Notes: a model not told the origin generated them from the letters alone. Shown: positions 30,334 to 39,832, counted from the stretch's first letter. The stretch is DNA of 64,000 bases from Serpens gallinarum (GCF_014836765.1 NZ_JACSQG010000003.1:310001-374000), one strand, 5' to 3'. Numbers and translations are program-made.

Positions 30334-31068
30334 ATGCAAAATTCACCCATGAACACACTGATTCCTGACTGCTGTAAACCGCTGCAACCTCACTGGCCGC
30401 TTCCCCAGCCTTTGTCCGGCGCCTACTTGGTCAGTACCCGCTTCGACGCGAGTCGGCTGAGCGCCGACGATTTCGCCCGCTGCGAGATCCCCGCCGTTCC
30501 GGGCGCCAGCAAACGCCAGTGCGAATACCTGGCCGGACGCCTGTGTGCCCGGCACGCCCTCTGGCAGCTGACCGGGCACGCCAGCGTTCCTGCCGTGGGT
30601 GAGGACCGCGCGCCACAGTGGCCAGCGGGCATCGTCGGCTCCATCACTCACAGCGCCGGCCATGCCGCCGCCCTGGTGGCCCATGCCAACAACTGGCGCG
30701 GCCTCGGCATGGACTTGGAGCGACTGCTGAGCCCCGAGCGCAGCCAGCGCCTGGCCGGGGAAATTCTCACCAGCCATGAACTGTTGCGCCTGCAACAGCT
30801 CGATCCGGCGTTACACCCCTGGTTGATCAGCCTGACCTTTTCCGCGAAAGAAAGCCTGTTCAAGGCGCTGTATCCCCTTGTGGGGCAGCGCTTCTACTTT
30901 CAGGACGCGCAGGTGCTGGAGTGGTCGCCCACCGGGCGACTGCGCCTGGGCCTGCTGAAAAGTCTGAATGGGGAGTGGGTGCGGGGAACGGAGGTCGAGG
31001 GGCAGTTTGCCGAGCTGGAAAGCCAGCTATTGACACTGGTGAGCATTGCGAATCAAACAGCAACGTAA
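30334..31068 (+). CDS. pcpS: 4'-phosphopantetheinyl transferase (PcpS type)
   Basis: A 244-residue Sfp-type enzyme that transfers the phosphopantetheine arm of CoA to carrier proteins of fatty acid, polyketide and siderophore synthesis. Characteristic motifs are AGRLCARHALWQL, VGEDRAPQWPAGIVGSITHS, the Mg2+ site WRGLGMDLE and the FSAKESLFKALYPLVGQRFYF block. This matches P. aeruginosa PcpS, which serves both primary and secondary metabolism. The start at 30334 is preferred; a second Met at 30349 is also possible. The gene lies 8 bases after the AraC gene, so it is probably transcribed with it. Confidence 0.95.
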   Translation: MQNSPMNTLIPDCCKPLQPHWPLPQPLSGAYLVSTRFDASRLSADDFARCEIPAVPGASKRQCEYLAGRLCARHALWQLTGHASVPAVGEDRAPQWPAGIVGSITHSAGHAAALVAHANNWRGLGMDLERLLSPERSQRLAGEILTSHELLRLQQLDPALHPWLISLTFSAKESLFKALYPLVGQRFYFQDAQVLEWSPTGRLRLGLLKSLNGEWVRGTEVEGQFAELESQLLTLVSIANQTAT

Positions 31069-31094
31069 CGGCACCCACCCCACTCGGGACTTCG

Positions 31095-31928
31095 CTACTC
31101 GTTGCTGGGTGCCATCAGGTCATTCACTTCAGCGAAGGTGATCGCCTCGGCCATGAACGCGAAGGTGCCCGTTTGCTGGATCTCCTGTGCCGCCCGCACC
31201 AGGCCTCCCAAGGCAGCCCGGGCCAACGAGCTTCCCAAGCTGATCCGGCGCACGCCCGCGTCAGCCAATTCGGCGACGCTAAAGACGATTCCGCCAAACC
31301 CTATCACCACGTTGACCGGCCGCTGGACTTCCGTACAGACCATACGTATGGCCTCAAGCGTGGGTAATGCAGGCGCATACAACACGTCCGCGCCCGCTTT
31401 CTCGAAGGCGAGAAGCCTGCGAATCGTGTCGTCCAGATCACAGCGGCCCACGCTGAAATTCTCTGCACGGGCAACAAAGGTGAACGGGAAAGGCAAGTTG
31501 CGGGCAGCTTCCACCCCGGCCTGAATGCGCTCCACCGCATGGTTGAAGTCATAAATGGGGTGATATTTCTCTCCGGACGCGTCCTCAATCGAGCCCCCTA
31601 CCAGACCTGCCTCAGCGGCCATCCTGATGGTCTGTGCGACGTCTTCGGGTGAATCGCCAAAGCCGTTTTCCAAGTCTGCACTGACCGGGAGCGACGTCGC
31701 ATCAACGATGCTGGCGGCATTTTGGAGCACTTGCGCTCTGGTCAGCATCCCCGCCGAATCCTTTACTCCCAGACTAAAGGCCAATCCGGCGCTGGTTGTG
31801 GCCAGCGCCTTGAATCCCATGGCGGTCAATAGGCGAGCACTGCCCGCGTCCCAGGGGTTGGGCAAAATCAGGGGCGGGTTCTCCGCGTGAAGTCTTTGAA
31901 ACGCAACGGCTTTAGCCTGCAGGCTCAT
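31095..31928 (-). CDS. isocitrate lyase/PEP mutase-family protein
   Basis: A 277-residue alpha/beta-barrel protein of the PEP mutase/isocitrate lyase superfamily. Visible motifs are PLILPNPWDAGSARLLTAMGFKALATTSAGLAFSLG, LPVSADLENGFGDSPEDVAQTIRMA (Mg2+-binding Asp/Glu) and GGSIEDAS. These resemble methylisocitrate lyase-like and oxaloacetate-decarboxylase-like members, although the loop that closes over the active site in true lyases is not conserved enough to assign a reaction. It is convergent with pcpS, 26 bases apart, and GGGAGA precedes its start. Confidence 0.86.
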   Translation of the reverse strand: MSLQAKAVAFQRLHAENPPLILPNPWDAGSARLLTAMGFKALATTSAGLAFSLGVKDSAGMLTRAQVLQNAASIVDATSLPVSADLENGFGDSPEDVAQTIRMAAEAGLVGGSIEDASGEKYHPIYDFNHAVERIQAGVEAARNLPFPFTFVARAENFSVGRCDLDDTIRRLLAFEKAGADVLYAPALPTLEAIRMVCTEVQRPVNVVIGFGGIVFSVAELADAGVRRISLGSSLARAALGGLVRAAQEIQQTGTFAFMAEAITFAEVNDLMAPSNE

Positions 31929-32124
31929 GGTGCATCTCCCATGGTTCGATCACTGCTGCTCTTGAGTGGCAGCCCAACTCGAAGAATCCTGTCGTAGAGT
32001 AGCCTGCGCGCTCAGCCGTCACCGCGAAGGGCCACTACCTCGCACCACGTTTTTTTTTGAATTCCCGAGCCACTATGTGCAGGGTAGACTTCGCGCTCAC
32101 TTAACCGAAGCGAAGCTCAGTCCC

Positions 32125-32406
32125 ATGGCCATTACCAAAGACCAATTGCTTACCGATATCGCCGAGTCCACCGACGTCCCCAAGGCTACTGCGCGCGCCA
32201 TGCTCGAACAGCTCAGCGCCATTGTCAGTGATGCCCTGGAACACGGCGAAGAGCTGACGCTGCCGGGGATTGGCAAACTCAAGGTCAGCGAACGCCCGGC
32301 TCGTACCGGCCGCAATCCGCAAACCGGCGCGACCATGTCCATCGCCGCCAAGAAAGTGGTCAAGTTCGTGCCGGCCAAGGCGCTGAACGACGCCATTAAC
32401 GGCTGA
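32125..32406 (+). CDS. HU-family DNA-binding protein
   Basis: A 93-residue nucleoid protein with the HU signature ITLPGIGKLKVSERPARTGRNPQTG in the usual place (here ELTLPGIGKLKVSERPARTGRNP, shown in two parts: the beta arm begins at about residue 55). The prolines and RNP triplet of the DNA-intercalating arms are intact. It diverges from the main Pseudomonas HupA at several positions (such as ESTDVP for EAIDAP, and SIAAKKVVK), so it is likely a paralogue such as HupN, though I cannot settle this. It has its own terminator and stands alone. Confidence 0.93.
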   Translation: MAITKDQLLTDIAESTDVPKATARAMLEQLSAIVSDALEHGEELTLPGIGKLKVSERPARTGRNPQTGATMSIAAKKVVKFVPAKALNDAING

Positions 32407-32417
32407 TCAATGCTCAA

Positions 32418-32455
32418 CGCCAGGCCCCGCATTAAAGCCGGGCCTGGCGGTTTCG
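32418..32455 (+). terminator. rho-independent terminator after the HU gene
   Basis: Ten-base perfect stem CGCCAGGCCC/GGGCCTGGCG with a twelve-base loop, followed by GTTTCG. It begins 12 bases after the HU stop codon. Confidence 0.85.
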
Positions 32456-32520
32456 ACTGAACCACCCCGCTCTCGCGCGGTACCGACGCTCCGCGCTCAT
32501 GCGTTCATGCGTTCATGGCG

Positions 32521-33528
32521 TCACAGCTCACTGTCAGCTGCCGCTTGCCGCCACGCCCGTGGCGACTTGCCACTCCAACGTTTGAAAGCCCGTGAAAATG
32601 CCGTTTCATCGGCATAGCCCAACTGCAAGGCCAATTCGGTGATCGACTGTTCCGAGTGGCGCAATTGCTGTTGCGCTTCGCCATAGCGCACCTGATCCAG
32701 AACCTGGCGAAACGTCTGTCCCTGCGCTTGCAGCGCGTTCTGCAGCATGCGTGGATGGCGGCCCAGCAGGCGCGCCACCACAGGCAGGCTGGCTTCGCCG
32801 GTGGTCAGAATCGATTCCAGAACAAAACTGGTCTGTGCCACCACATCCTGGGGCGCACTGTCGGCATCGGTGAATTGGCCGATCAGATGGGATTTAAGCT
32901 GGCTGCGCTGTTCCACCGGACGCTGATGAATAATCGCCGGCTCGGCGCTAAAGCCATTATGCGGCTGCGCGAACGTCACCTCGCAGCCGAAGAACGCCTC
33001 GTAGTGGCAGGGCTCAGTCTGCGCTTCATGACTTAAGCCCACCCTGCCCGGTCGCCAGGCATCACCGAACAGGCTGGCCAGCGAGCGGTGCACCACACCC
33101 ATGCCCAGCTCCAGCAGTTGACGCAGATCGACCCGCTCGCGCAACGCCACTGCATAACGCACTTCCAGGGCGTCCTCCTGCTCCACCACCGACAACTCAA
33201 TGCCCTGGGCGTGCAAGTGCACGTATTTCTGGGTCAGCTTGAGCACCTCGGGAAAGCTTTCCGCCTGGGCCAGCAACAGGCCGAAGGGCCCCAGCACCAA
33301 ATAGTCGTGATAGCGGCTGAGCTGCAAGCCGAACAGCGGATTGCCGGACTCCGTGGCCGCCAGGCTCAGGGCTTGGGCAAAGCGCGCATAGGGCACGTAA
33401 AGATCACGGCGGCGCAGCACCACCGGATCGAGCGCACAACGCTTGAGCACGTCGTAGGGGTTGAGGCCGTTATCGCGACACAGGCTATCGAAGCCGATGA
33501 AAACCGCGCTGCGGGCGATCTGAGTCAT
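32521..33528 (-). CDS. AraC-family regulator, arabinose-binding-domain type
   Basis: A 335-residue AraC regulator with the N-terminal ligand domain (PLFGLQLSRYHDYLVLGPFGLLLAQAESF...) and C-terminal helix-turn-helix pair LPVVARLLGRHPRMLQNALQ and SITELALQLGYADETAFSRAFKRWSGKSPRAWR. It diverges from the FAD dehydrogenase gene with 134 bases between them, so control of that dehydrogenase and the following TPP enzyme is likely. The start at 33528 follows AGGTG spaced about 6 bases. Confidence 0.9.
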   Translation of the reverse strand: MTQIARSAVFIGFDSLCRDNGLNPYDVLKRCALDPVVLRRRDLYVPYARFAQALSLAATESGNPLFGLQLSRYHDYLVLGPFGLLLAQAESFPEVLKLTQKYVHLHAQGIELSVVEQEDALEVRYAVALRERVDLRQLLELGMGVVHRSLASLFGDAWRPGRVGLSHEAQTEPCHYEAFFGCEVTFAQPHNGFSAEPAIIHQRPVEQRSQLKSHLIGQFTDADSAPQDVVAQTSFVLESILTTGEASLPVVARLLGRHPRMLQNALQAQGQTFRQVLDQVRYGEAQQQLRHSEQSITELALQLGYADETAFSRAFKRWSGKSPRAWRQAAADSEL

Positions 33529-33662
33529 GGTTGCACCTGAGCTGAAGACACCACCACGCTCCCCTTCTCTTCGCAAAATGTCAACTTTCCATTCGCGAAA
33601 TGTCAGGACGTGCTCAAGGGCTCTGCCTATGCTCGCAGCACAACAAGAATAGAGAAGTGGTT

Positions 33663-35282
33663 ATGAGCGAAACCCTGTACCGCACCGAGGTGCTGGTCAT
33701 AGGTGCCGGACTCGCCGGCATCAGTACGGCCCTGGAACTGCTTGACCAAGGCAAGCGCGTGATACTGCTCGATGCCGCGACGCGCCAAGCCTGCGGCGGC
33801 CAGGCCAACGATGCATTCGGCGGCATGCTGCTCAGCGAAACGCCCGAGCAGAAACGCAACGGCATCCACGACTCGGCCGAGCTGCTCTATTCAGACTGGC
33901 TGCGCGCCGCGCAATTTACCAGCAATGACCCGTGGGGCTCGCGCTGGGCGGCGCTGTATGCCGAACGTAACCGCACCGATATTTACGATTGGCTGCACGG
34001 TTACGGCATTCGCTTCTTCCCTGCCGTGCAGTGGGTGGAGCGTGGCAATCACGGCGATGGCAACTCGCTGCCCCGCTACCACGTGGCCTGGGGTTGCGGA
34101 CGCGGCGTGGTGCAAACGCTGGCCCAGCGTTTGCTCAATCATCCCCAGGCGCACCTGCTGGAGTGCCTGTTTGATCACCGGGTTGAAGCCCTGGAGCATC
34201 AAAGCTCAACCGTAGTCGGCTGTTCCGGCAAAGGACCGCACGGCGACTTTCGTGTTCAGACCGAGCATGTAGTGATCTGCAGCGGCGGCATCAACGGCAA
34301 TCCGGCCAAGGTGCGCCAGCACTGGGACAGCACAACCTACGGTCCCTGCCCGAGCGATCTGCTGATGGGCACTCCGCCCAGCGCCGATGGCGCCCTGCAC
34401 GATCGCGTGCAGGCTCTGGGCGGTCAGGTAGTCAATCTCGGTCAGATGTGGAACTACGCCGCCGGCATTGCCCATCCCGAGCCGCAGTACCCCGATCATG
34501 GCCTGAGCCTGATTCCACCGCGCTCTGCGCTGTGGCTGGACAGCCGTGGCCGACGCATCGGCCCGCAGCCCTTGGTCACTGGCTTCGACACCCATGATCT
34601 GTGCAAGCGCATTGGCCATTTGCCCGATCAATACAGCTGGCAGGTGATGAACTGGCGCATCGCGATCAAGGAAATGGCCATTTCCGGTACTGACAGCAAC
34701 CCGCTGTTCCGCGACCGTAAACTCGTGTCGCTGATCTGGCAGACCCTCACCGGCAACAAGGCACTGGTGCGCTGGATGCTGGATCACTGCCCGGACGTGA
34801 TCAGCGCCGACACCCTGGAGCAACTGGCCGAACGCATGACCGCATTGGGGCCGATGACGGTTGACCTGCACGGCATGCAGACTGATATCCAGGCTTACGA
34901 CGCCATGCTGGCGCGCGGACCGGCATTGCACAACGATGACCAGATCCGCCGCATTCACCATCTGCGACAGTGGCGCAGCGATCGCTTGCGCACCTGCCGC
35001 GCCCAGCCGATTCTTGCCCCCAAAGCCGGTCCCCTGATCGCCATCCGCGAGCGCATCATCAGCCGCAAGAGCATGGGCGGCATGCTGACCGACCTGGATT
35101 CACGGGTGCTGGACGGCCAAGGGCAACCCATTGCCGGCCTGTATGCGGCTGGCGAAGCCGCCGGCTTTGGCGGCGGCGGGATCAGCGGAATACGCTCCTT
35201 GGAGGGAACCTTCCTGAGCAACTGCATCTTCAACGGACGCCGCGCGGCCTGGGCCATCGCAGGCGTCGAGCGCAACGCCTAG
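33663..35282 (+). CDS. FAD-binding dehydrogenase, 3-ketosteroid-dehydrogenase-like family
   Basis: A 539-residue flavoprotein with the FAD motif VLVIGAGLAGISTALELLDQGKR and the late FAD-binding end GLYAAGEAAGFGGGGISGIRSLEGTFLS. It belongs to the broad fumarate reductase/3-ketosteroid Delta1-dehydrogenase family and resembles reviewed-as-putative FAD dehydrogenases of about 540 residues. The electron acceptor and substrate are not known. The gene is followed 69 bases later by a TPP enzyme, and both are probably under the divergent AraC regulator. A ribosome site (AGAGAAG) precedes the ATG. Confidence 0.85.
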   Translation: MSETLYRTEVLVIGAGLAGISTALELLDQGKRVILLDAATRQACGGQANDAFGGMLLSETPEQKRNGIHDSAELLYSDWLRAAQFTSNDPWGSRWAALYAERNRTDIYDWLHGYGIRFFPAVQWVERGNHGDGNSLPRYHVAWGCGRGVVQTLAQRLLNHPQAHLLECLFDHRVEALEHQSSTVVGCSGKGPHGDFRVQTEHVVICSGGINGNPAKVRQHWDSTTYGPCPSDLLMGTPPSADGALHDRVQALGGQVVNLGQMWNYAAGIAHPEPQYPDHGLSLIPPRSALWLDSRGRRIGPQPLVTGFDTHDLCKRIGHLPDQYSWQVMNWRIAIKEMAISGTDSNPLFRDRKLVSLIWQTLTGNKALVRWMLDHCPDVISADTLEQLAERMTALGPMTVDLHGMQTDIQAYDAMLARGPALHNDDQIRRIHHLRQWRSDRLRTCRAQPILAPKAGPLIAIRERIISRKSMGGMLTDLDSRVLDGQGQPIAGLYAAGEAAGFGGGGISGIRSLEGTFLSNCIFNGRRAAWAIAGVERNA

Positions 35283-35351
35283 CGTGTCGGTTACGCTCGG
35301 CGAACCCGACTCACTGAAATCCAACAAAAAAATAATGAAAAGGAACAGGAC

Positions 35352-37082
35352 ATGAAAAAGACCGGTGCGGCACTGGCCCGCTTTGCTCTCGAACAATTGG
35401 GCGTCAAATACACCTTTGGCATTCCTGGGGTACACAACACCGAGCTGTACGATGAATTGAATTCGTCGGAAAGCATCCAGCCGGTCCTGGTCACCCACGA
35501 GTGCGGCGCAGCCTTCATGGCCGACGCGGTCAGCCGCACCAGCGACAGCATCGGCACCCTGGTGATTGTCCCGGCGGCCGGCGTGACCCATGCCGCCAGC
35601 GGCATCGGCGAAGCCGGCCTGGACGGCATTCCCATGCTGATCATTTCCGGCGGTATCCACAGCGAGAGTCCGTACCGTTACCAACTGCACGACATCGACC
35701 AGCACAGCCTGTTGGCGCCCATCACCAAGGCCACGTTTCGCATTGCCGCCCACCATGAGGTCATTCCAACCCTCTACGAGGCTTACCGGATCGCCACCGG
35801 CGGCGAGCCGGGCCCAGTGTTCGTCGAGCTGCCCTATAACATTGGCAACTTTCTCGGCGAGGTTGACGAAATGCCGAGGTTCGAGCCCATCGAGGCCCCT
35901 GCCGAGCTGGATATGGACACCCTTCGCCAGGCCGCCAAGCAATTGGTCGAGGCACGACGGCCCGGCCTGTTCCTCGGCTGGGGCTCGATCGGCGCGCAAC
36001 CTGAGCTGATACGTCTGGCCGAATTGCTCGGTGCTCCGGTGGCAACCACCTTGCAAGGCTTGAGCGCATTCCCGGGCAACCATCCGCTGCACACCGGCAT
36101 GGGCTTCGGCGCCTACGCCGTGCCGGCGGCCGCCCGCGCCTTCGCCGATTGCGACTGCCTGCTGGCGGTCGGCACACGCTTTTCAGAAATCCCCACCGGC
36201 AGTTACAGCATGCCGGTACCGGCCGCGCTGATTCATGTGGACATCAACCCGCAGGTGTTCAATGCCAATTTTCCCGCACAACTGTGCCTGGAAGGTGACG
36301 CTGCCGAAATCATTCCGGCCCTGCTGCGCGAAGTCGAAGCCCTGCAACCCCAAGCGCGCGACCAGGCCGTGGCCGCCCGCATCCAGCAGGACAAGGCCGC
36401 CTATCGTGATGAATGGTTCAAGCACAACAGTGGCGACCGGGTGAATCCGGCACGCTTCTTCACTGAATTGCGCCTGCAACTGGATGACGAGGCCATTCTG
36501 GTGGCCGACGATGGCAACCACACCTTTCTGCTCGCCGAGCTGATGCCGATTCACGGCCCGCGCCGCTACCTGTCGCCAAGCGACTTCAACGCCATGGGCT
36601 ACTGCGTGCCGGCGGTGATCGGCGCCAAACTGGCCAACCCCGACGCCACCGTGGTCGGCATTGTCGGCGACGGCGCCCTGCGCATGACCGGCCTGGAAAT
36701 GATCACCGCCAGCCAGCTGGGGCTCGGCGTGCCGGTGTTCGTGTTCAGCGACGGTGAATTGTCGCAGATCGCCCAGGCACAGCAGATTCCCTATAACCGC
36801 AAGACTTGTACAGTACTCAAAGCGCTGAATATCAAGGCTCTGGCCGAAGCCACCGGCGCGGCCTTCGTCGCCATCGACAACGACGCCGGCTGCGGCGAGG
36901 GAATTCGCCAAGCCTTGCAACTGGCCGCCGAAGGTCGCCCGGTATTCGTTGATGTGCGCATCGATTATTCCAAGCGCACCCGGTTTACCGAAGGCGTGGT
37001 CAAGGCCACGCTGAAACGCTTTACACCACGGGACAAGGTGCGGGTCATCGGCCGGGCCCTGTTGCGCAAGGTGACGGGCTGA
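35352..37082 (+). CDS. thiamine-pyrophosphate-dependent enzyme, acetolactate-synthase/AruI-like
   Basis: A 576-residue three-domain TPP enzyme. The catalytic Glu lies in VTHECGAAFMADAV, and the TPP diphosphate site in IVGDGALRMTGLEMITASQLGLGV. The N-terminus (FGIPGVHNTELYDEL) is of the AruI (5-guanidino-2-oxopentanoate decarboxylase) clade of decarboxylases. I cannot see any feature that fixes the keto-acid substrate. AAAAAGGAACAGG precedes the start by about 8 bases. Together with the preceding FAD dehydrogenase it looks like a two-enzyme catabolic unit under AraC control. Confidence 0.87.
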   Translation: MKKTGAALARFALEQLGVKYTFGIPGVHNTELYDELNSSESIQPVLVTHECGAAFMADAVSRTSDSIGTLVIVPAAGVTHAASGIGEAGLDGIPMLIISGGIHSESPYRYQLHDIDQHSLLAPITKATFRIAAHHEVIPTLYEAYRIATGGEPGPVFVELPYNIGNFLGEVDEMPRFEPIEAPAELDMDTLRQAAKQLVEARRPGLFLGWGSIGAQPELIRLAELLGAPVATTLQGLSAFPGNHPLHTGMGFGAYAVPAAARAFADCDCLLAVGTRFSEIPTGSYSMPVPAALIHVDINPQVFNANFPAQLCLEGDAAEIIPALLREVEALQPQARDQAVAARIQQDKAAYRDEWFKHNSGDRVNPARFFTELRLQLDDEAILVADDGNHTFLLAELMPIHGPRRYLSPSDFNAMGYCVPAVIGAKLANPDATVVGIVGDGALRMTGLEMITASQLGLGVPVFVFSDGELSQIAQAQQIPYNRKTCTVLKALNIKALAEATGAAFVAIDNDAGCGEGIRQALQLAAEGRPVFVDVRIDYSKRTRFTEGVVKATLKRFTPRDKVRVIGRALLRKVTG

Positions 37083-37131
37083 GCGCTGCGGCAAGAGCCT
37101 GGATCATGTGTTAACGCAGGGCCGGCTTTCT

Positions 37132-37273
37132 GTAGGGGCGAATTCATTCGCCTGATACCCAGTTTTTCCGGCACCTGCGGGGATGCGACCAACGAATTGA
37201 CTAAGACCCTTGCGCTTGTCGCAGCCACTCATGGCCAGCAGGTCATCCGCCAGGCGAATGAATTCGCCCCTAC
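37132..37273. repeat. inverted pair of REP-like sequences (REPIN-type element)
   Basis: Two perfectly complementary 23-base arms at 37132-37154 and 37251-37273 flank about 96 bases. Each arm holds a hairpin core GGCGAA-TTCA-TTCGCC starting within TAGGGGCGAA. REP pairs of this layout, once mobilised by a RAYT transposase, are common between Pseudomonas genes. It separates the TPP enzyme gene from the convergent LpxR-like gene and could also act as a bidirectional terminator. Confidence 0.8.
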
Positions 37274-37294
37274 CCGTTGTGGGTCGGTAGTCGA

Positions 37295-38281
37295 TTAAAA
37301 CCCGCGCGAAATCGTTAAAGAGCCGAACTGATCATGTCCGCGCTGCCCGGCAAATTCATGGCTGCGCCAGACACTGGCGAATGCCACTTGCCAGTGGTCC
37401 CAGGTCAGCACCACCCCGGCCTTGGCATCGCCCACCCATTCATTGCGGTCCACCGAATGACTGGACTTGAACGTATTGCCGTCCAGCAGCATGTTTTGCG
37501 CCATGTAGCGACCTTCCAGATGAACAAAGCCGTACCAGGCAAAAGCACTTCCAGGCGTGAAATGCAGATCGCCGCTTTGCCCGGGGGTCACTGAAGGAAT
37601 GCCGAAGCTACGGTCCAGCCGACGGCCAAACCTTATCCCGACTCCGCTGGAACCGTAGGTGTAGAGATTGCCCACAGCCAAACCGAGGCCGGGACCGTAT
37701 TCGAGCTCCAGCCCGGCGAACGAACCCTTGCGCCACCATTGCTGACCGTATGCCAGATTGACGAAGGGCTCGTTACGCAACTGGTTACGCCAACCATTGG
37801 GCTCACTGCTGTCGAACACTTTGTGCAAGCCACGCTGCACTTTTTCGGCACCAACGGCCGGGCCCACCAAGCCGATATCCAGGTGCATTTCCCGCGTCCG
37901 ACGCCAGGTCTCACGCGGTTGGTCGGCGAACCATGACACCCCGGCGAAGGCCAGCCCCGCATAGGGACGGTCGTCTTCGACCAGATAACGGGCATCGATG
38001 TCGTTGGGTGTGTAGATCTGATAACCAAAGCGATAGGCGACATTAACCACCTCGCCGGCACTCCAGCCCGGCAGCGCTTCGGCAACGCCTCGGGTCCAGT
38101 GCTCCGCCGTGGGTTCAAAGGACCAGAACGCCTCGATCCCGCCGCTGTAATGGCCATCGCGATTGTCATAGGACAGCAGGTCGTTTTCGACCTTGAACGA
38201 CAGGGTTTGCGCCGTGGCAACCCCAGGCAGGAAGACAAGCAGAAGACACCTGATACGCAGTTTTCCCTTGAGCGAAGTCAT
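37295..38281 (-). CDS. lipid A 3-O-deacylase LpxR-like outer-membrane protein (DUF2219)
   Basis: A 328-residue outer-membrane beta-barrel with a signal peptide ending LPGVATAQ. Family features are FKVENDLLSYDNRDGHYSGGI, the central YTPNDIDARYLVEDDRPYAG, and GLVGPAVGAEKVQRGLHKV. In Salmonella LpxR the catalytic residues include an Asn-Asp pair near the N-terminus and a His later; both candidate positions are present (END and the His in QRGLHKV). It would remove the 3'-acyloxyacyl group of lipid A. Terminal aromatic residue (...ISRGF) suits OMP assembly. The start at 38281 follows AAAGGATC. It is convergent with the TPP gene across the REPIN. Confidence 0.85.
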   Translation of the reverse strand: MTSLKGKLRIRCLLLVFLPGVATAQTLSFKVENDLLSYDNRDGHYSGGIEAFWSFEPTAEHWTRGVAEALPGWSAGEVVNVAYRFGYQIYTPNDIDARYLVEDDRPYAGLAFAGVSWFADQPRETWRRTREMHLDIGLVGPAVGAEKVQRGLHKVFDSSEPNGWRNQLRNEPFVNLAYGQQWWRKGSFAGLELEYGPGLGLAVGNLYTYGSSGVGIRFGRRLDRSFGIPSVTPGQSGDLHFTPGSAFAWYGFVHLEGRYMAQNMLLDGNTFKSSHSVDRNEWVGDAKAGVVLTWDHWQVAFASVWRSHEFAGQRGHDQFGSLTISRGF

Positions 38282-38440
38282 CACGATCCTTTCAAGCCTG
38301 CACATAGACTCAACTTAGAGCGAAGCGGCAACCCTTTCGTTCAGCGGTTTTGCGCGCTGATTGCGCTGGCATGACCGGCACCATCCGGCGTAGAGACGGT
38401 CGAGATAAGAGTCGATTGTGTAGTAGCCAGGGAGGTTCGC

Positions 38441-39832
38441 GTGGCACTACTGGGTTCGGATCTCGTCGTGTTCTTCGGTGCGTTCGGTGATCTGGCTTAC
38501 AGGAAAGTGTTTCCGGCGCTGCACGCGCTGGTGCGCAACCGTGAATTAGAGGTGCCGATCCTCTGCGTCGAGCGTCCCGGTCGCACGCTTGAGGCCTTAC
38601 GTGAGCGAGCCCGCGCCAGCGTGCAGGAGCACGGTGAAGCTGACCCCGGAACCTTTGCCCGATTCAGTGCGCAACTGCGCTACATCGCCGGCGATTACAC
38701 CGAGCCGGCCACTTACCAGCGGCTAAAGGAGGCATTGGACGGCGCACGGCGGCCCCTGTGCTACCTGGCTATTCCACCCAGCCTGTTCCCTGTCGTGGTG
38801 CGCGGCCTGGCCGCTGCCGGGTGCGGGCCGGAAACACGGGTGGTGGTGGAAAAACCCTTCGGCCGGGACCGGGCATCGGCCCATGCCTTGAACCAGACCT
38901 TGCACCAGGCGTTTCCCGAATCGGCGATCTTTCGCATCGACCATTACCTGGGCAAGGAAGCGGTGCAGAATCTGTCCTATTTCCGTTTTGCCAACAGCTT
39001 TCTCGCGCCGCTGTGGAACCGCGACTACATCGACAACGTGCAGATCACTCTGGCCGAGCGTTTTGGGGTGGAAGGTCGCGGTCGTTTCTACGAAGAGGTC
39101 GGGGCGCTGCGCGACGTGGTGCAGAATCACCTGTTGCAGATCATCACCTTGCTGGCCATGGATGCGCCCCGGGAACAAGGCGCCGCCGCACTGCGGGCCG
39201 AAAAGCTGCGCCTGCTGCAAGCCATCCGGCCCTTGGCGCCCGAGGACGTGGTGCGTGGTCAGTTCCGCGGCTATCGCGATGAGCCAGGTGTCGCAAAGGA
39301 CTCGGTGGTGGAGACGTTCGCCGCCCTGCGACTGCACATCGACAACGCGCGCTGGGCCGGCGTGCCTTTTTACATCCGCACCGGCAAGTGCCTGCCGATC
39401 ACCCGCTGCGAGATCATGGTTTATCTGAAAGAACCGCCGTGGGCAGTGTTCGACGAACCCATCCAGCCGCAGAGCAACTATTTTCGTTTCTGCCTCAGCC
39501 CCGACGTCACCCTGTCCCTCGGGGCGCGCGTCAAGCAGCCGGGTGAGGCCATGCGCGGCGAAGCGGTGGAATTGATCGCCCGTCACCAGCTTCAGCACGC
39601 CGAATCGCCCTATCAGCGCCTGCTCGGCGATGCGCTGCGCGGCGACCGCACGCTGTTCACCAGTGATGAGTGCGTCGAAGCCGCCTGGGCGGTGGTCGAG
39701 CCGGTCCTCGGCCAGACCAGCGTGCCGCTGCCTTATGAGCCTGGCAGCTGGGGACCGGCGGCGGCCACCCTCGTGGTGGAGGCCGGCGACGGCTGGCATG
39801 ATCCGCGCCCTCAGGACATTCCGCCATGTTGA
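38441..39832 (+). CDS. zwf: glucose-6-phosphate 1-dehydrogenase
   Basis: A 463-residue enzyme converting glucose-6-phosphate to 6-phosphogluconolactone with NAD(P). The substrate motif RIDHYLGKE and VVEKPFGRD are exact. The dinucleotide motif reads FFGAFGDLAYRK, where most members have GASGDLxxRK, so the second residue is Phe rather than Ser. It is shorter than the 489-residue main Pseudomonas Zwf, consistent with a paralogue. The start is GTG at 38441 with GGAGG 6 bases ahead. First gene of a tight five-gene operon; the HAD gene overlaps its stop by 7 bases. Confidence 0.95.
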   Translation: MALLGSDLVVFFGAFGDLAYRKVFPALHALVRNRELEVPILCVERPGRTLEALRERARASVQEHGEADPGTFARFSAQLRYIAGDYTEPATYQRLKEALDGARRPLCYLAIPPSLFPVVVRGLAAAGCGPETRVVVEKPFGRDRASAHALNQTLHQAFPESAIFRIDHYLGKEAVQNLSYFRFANSFLAPLWNRDYIDNVQITLAERFGVEGRGRFYEEVGALRDVVQNHLLQIITLLAMDAPREQGAAALRAEKLRLLQAIRPLAPEDVVRGQFRGYRDEPGVAKDSVVETFAALRLHIDNARWAGVPFYIRTGKCLPITRCEIMVYLKEPPWAVFDEPIQPQSNYFRFCLSPDVTLSLGARVKQPGEAMRGEAVELIARHQLQHAESPYQRLLGDALRGDRTLFTSDECVEAAWAVVEPVLGQTSVPLPYEPGSWGPAAATLVVEAGDGWHDPRPQDIPPC

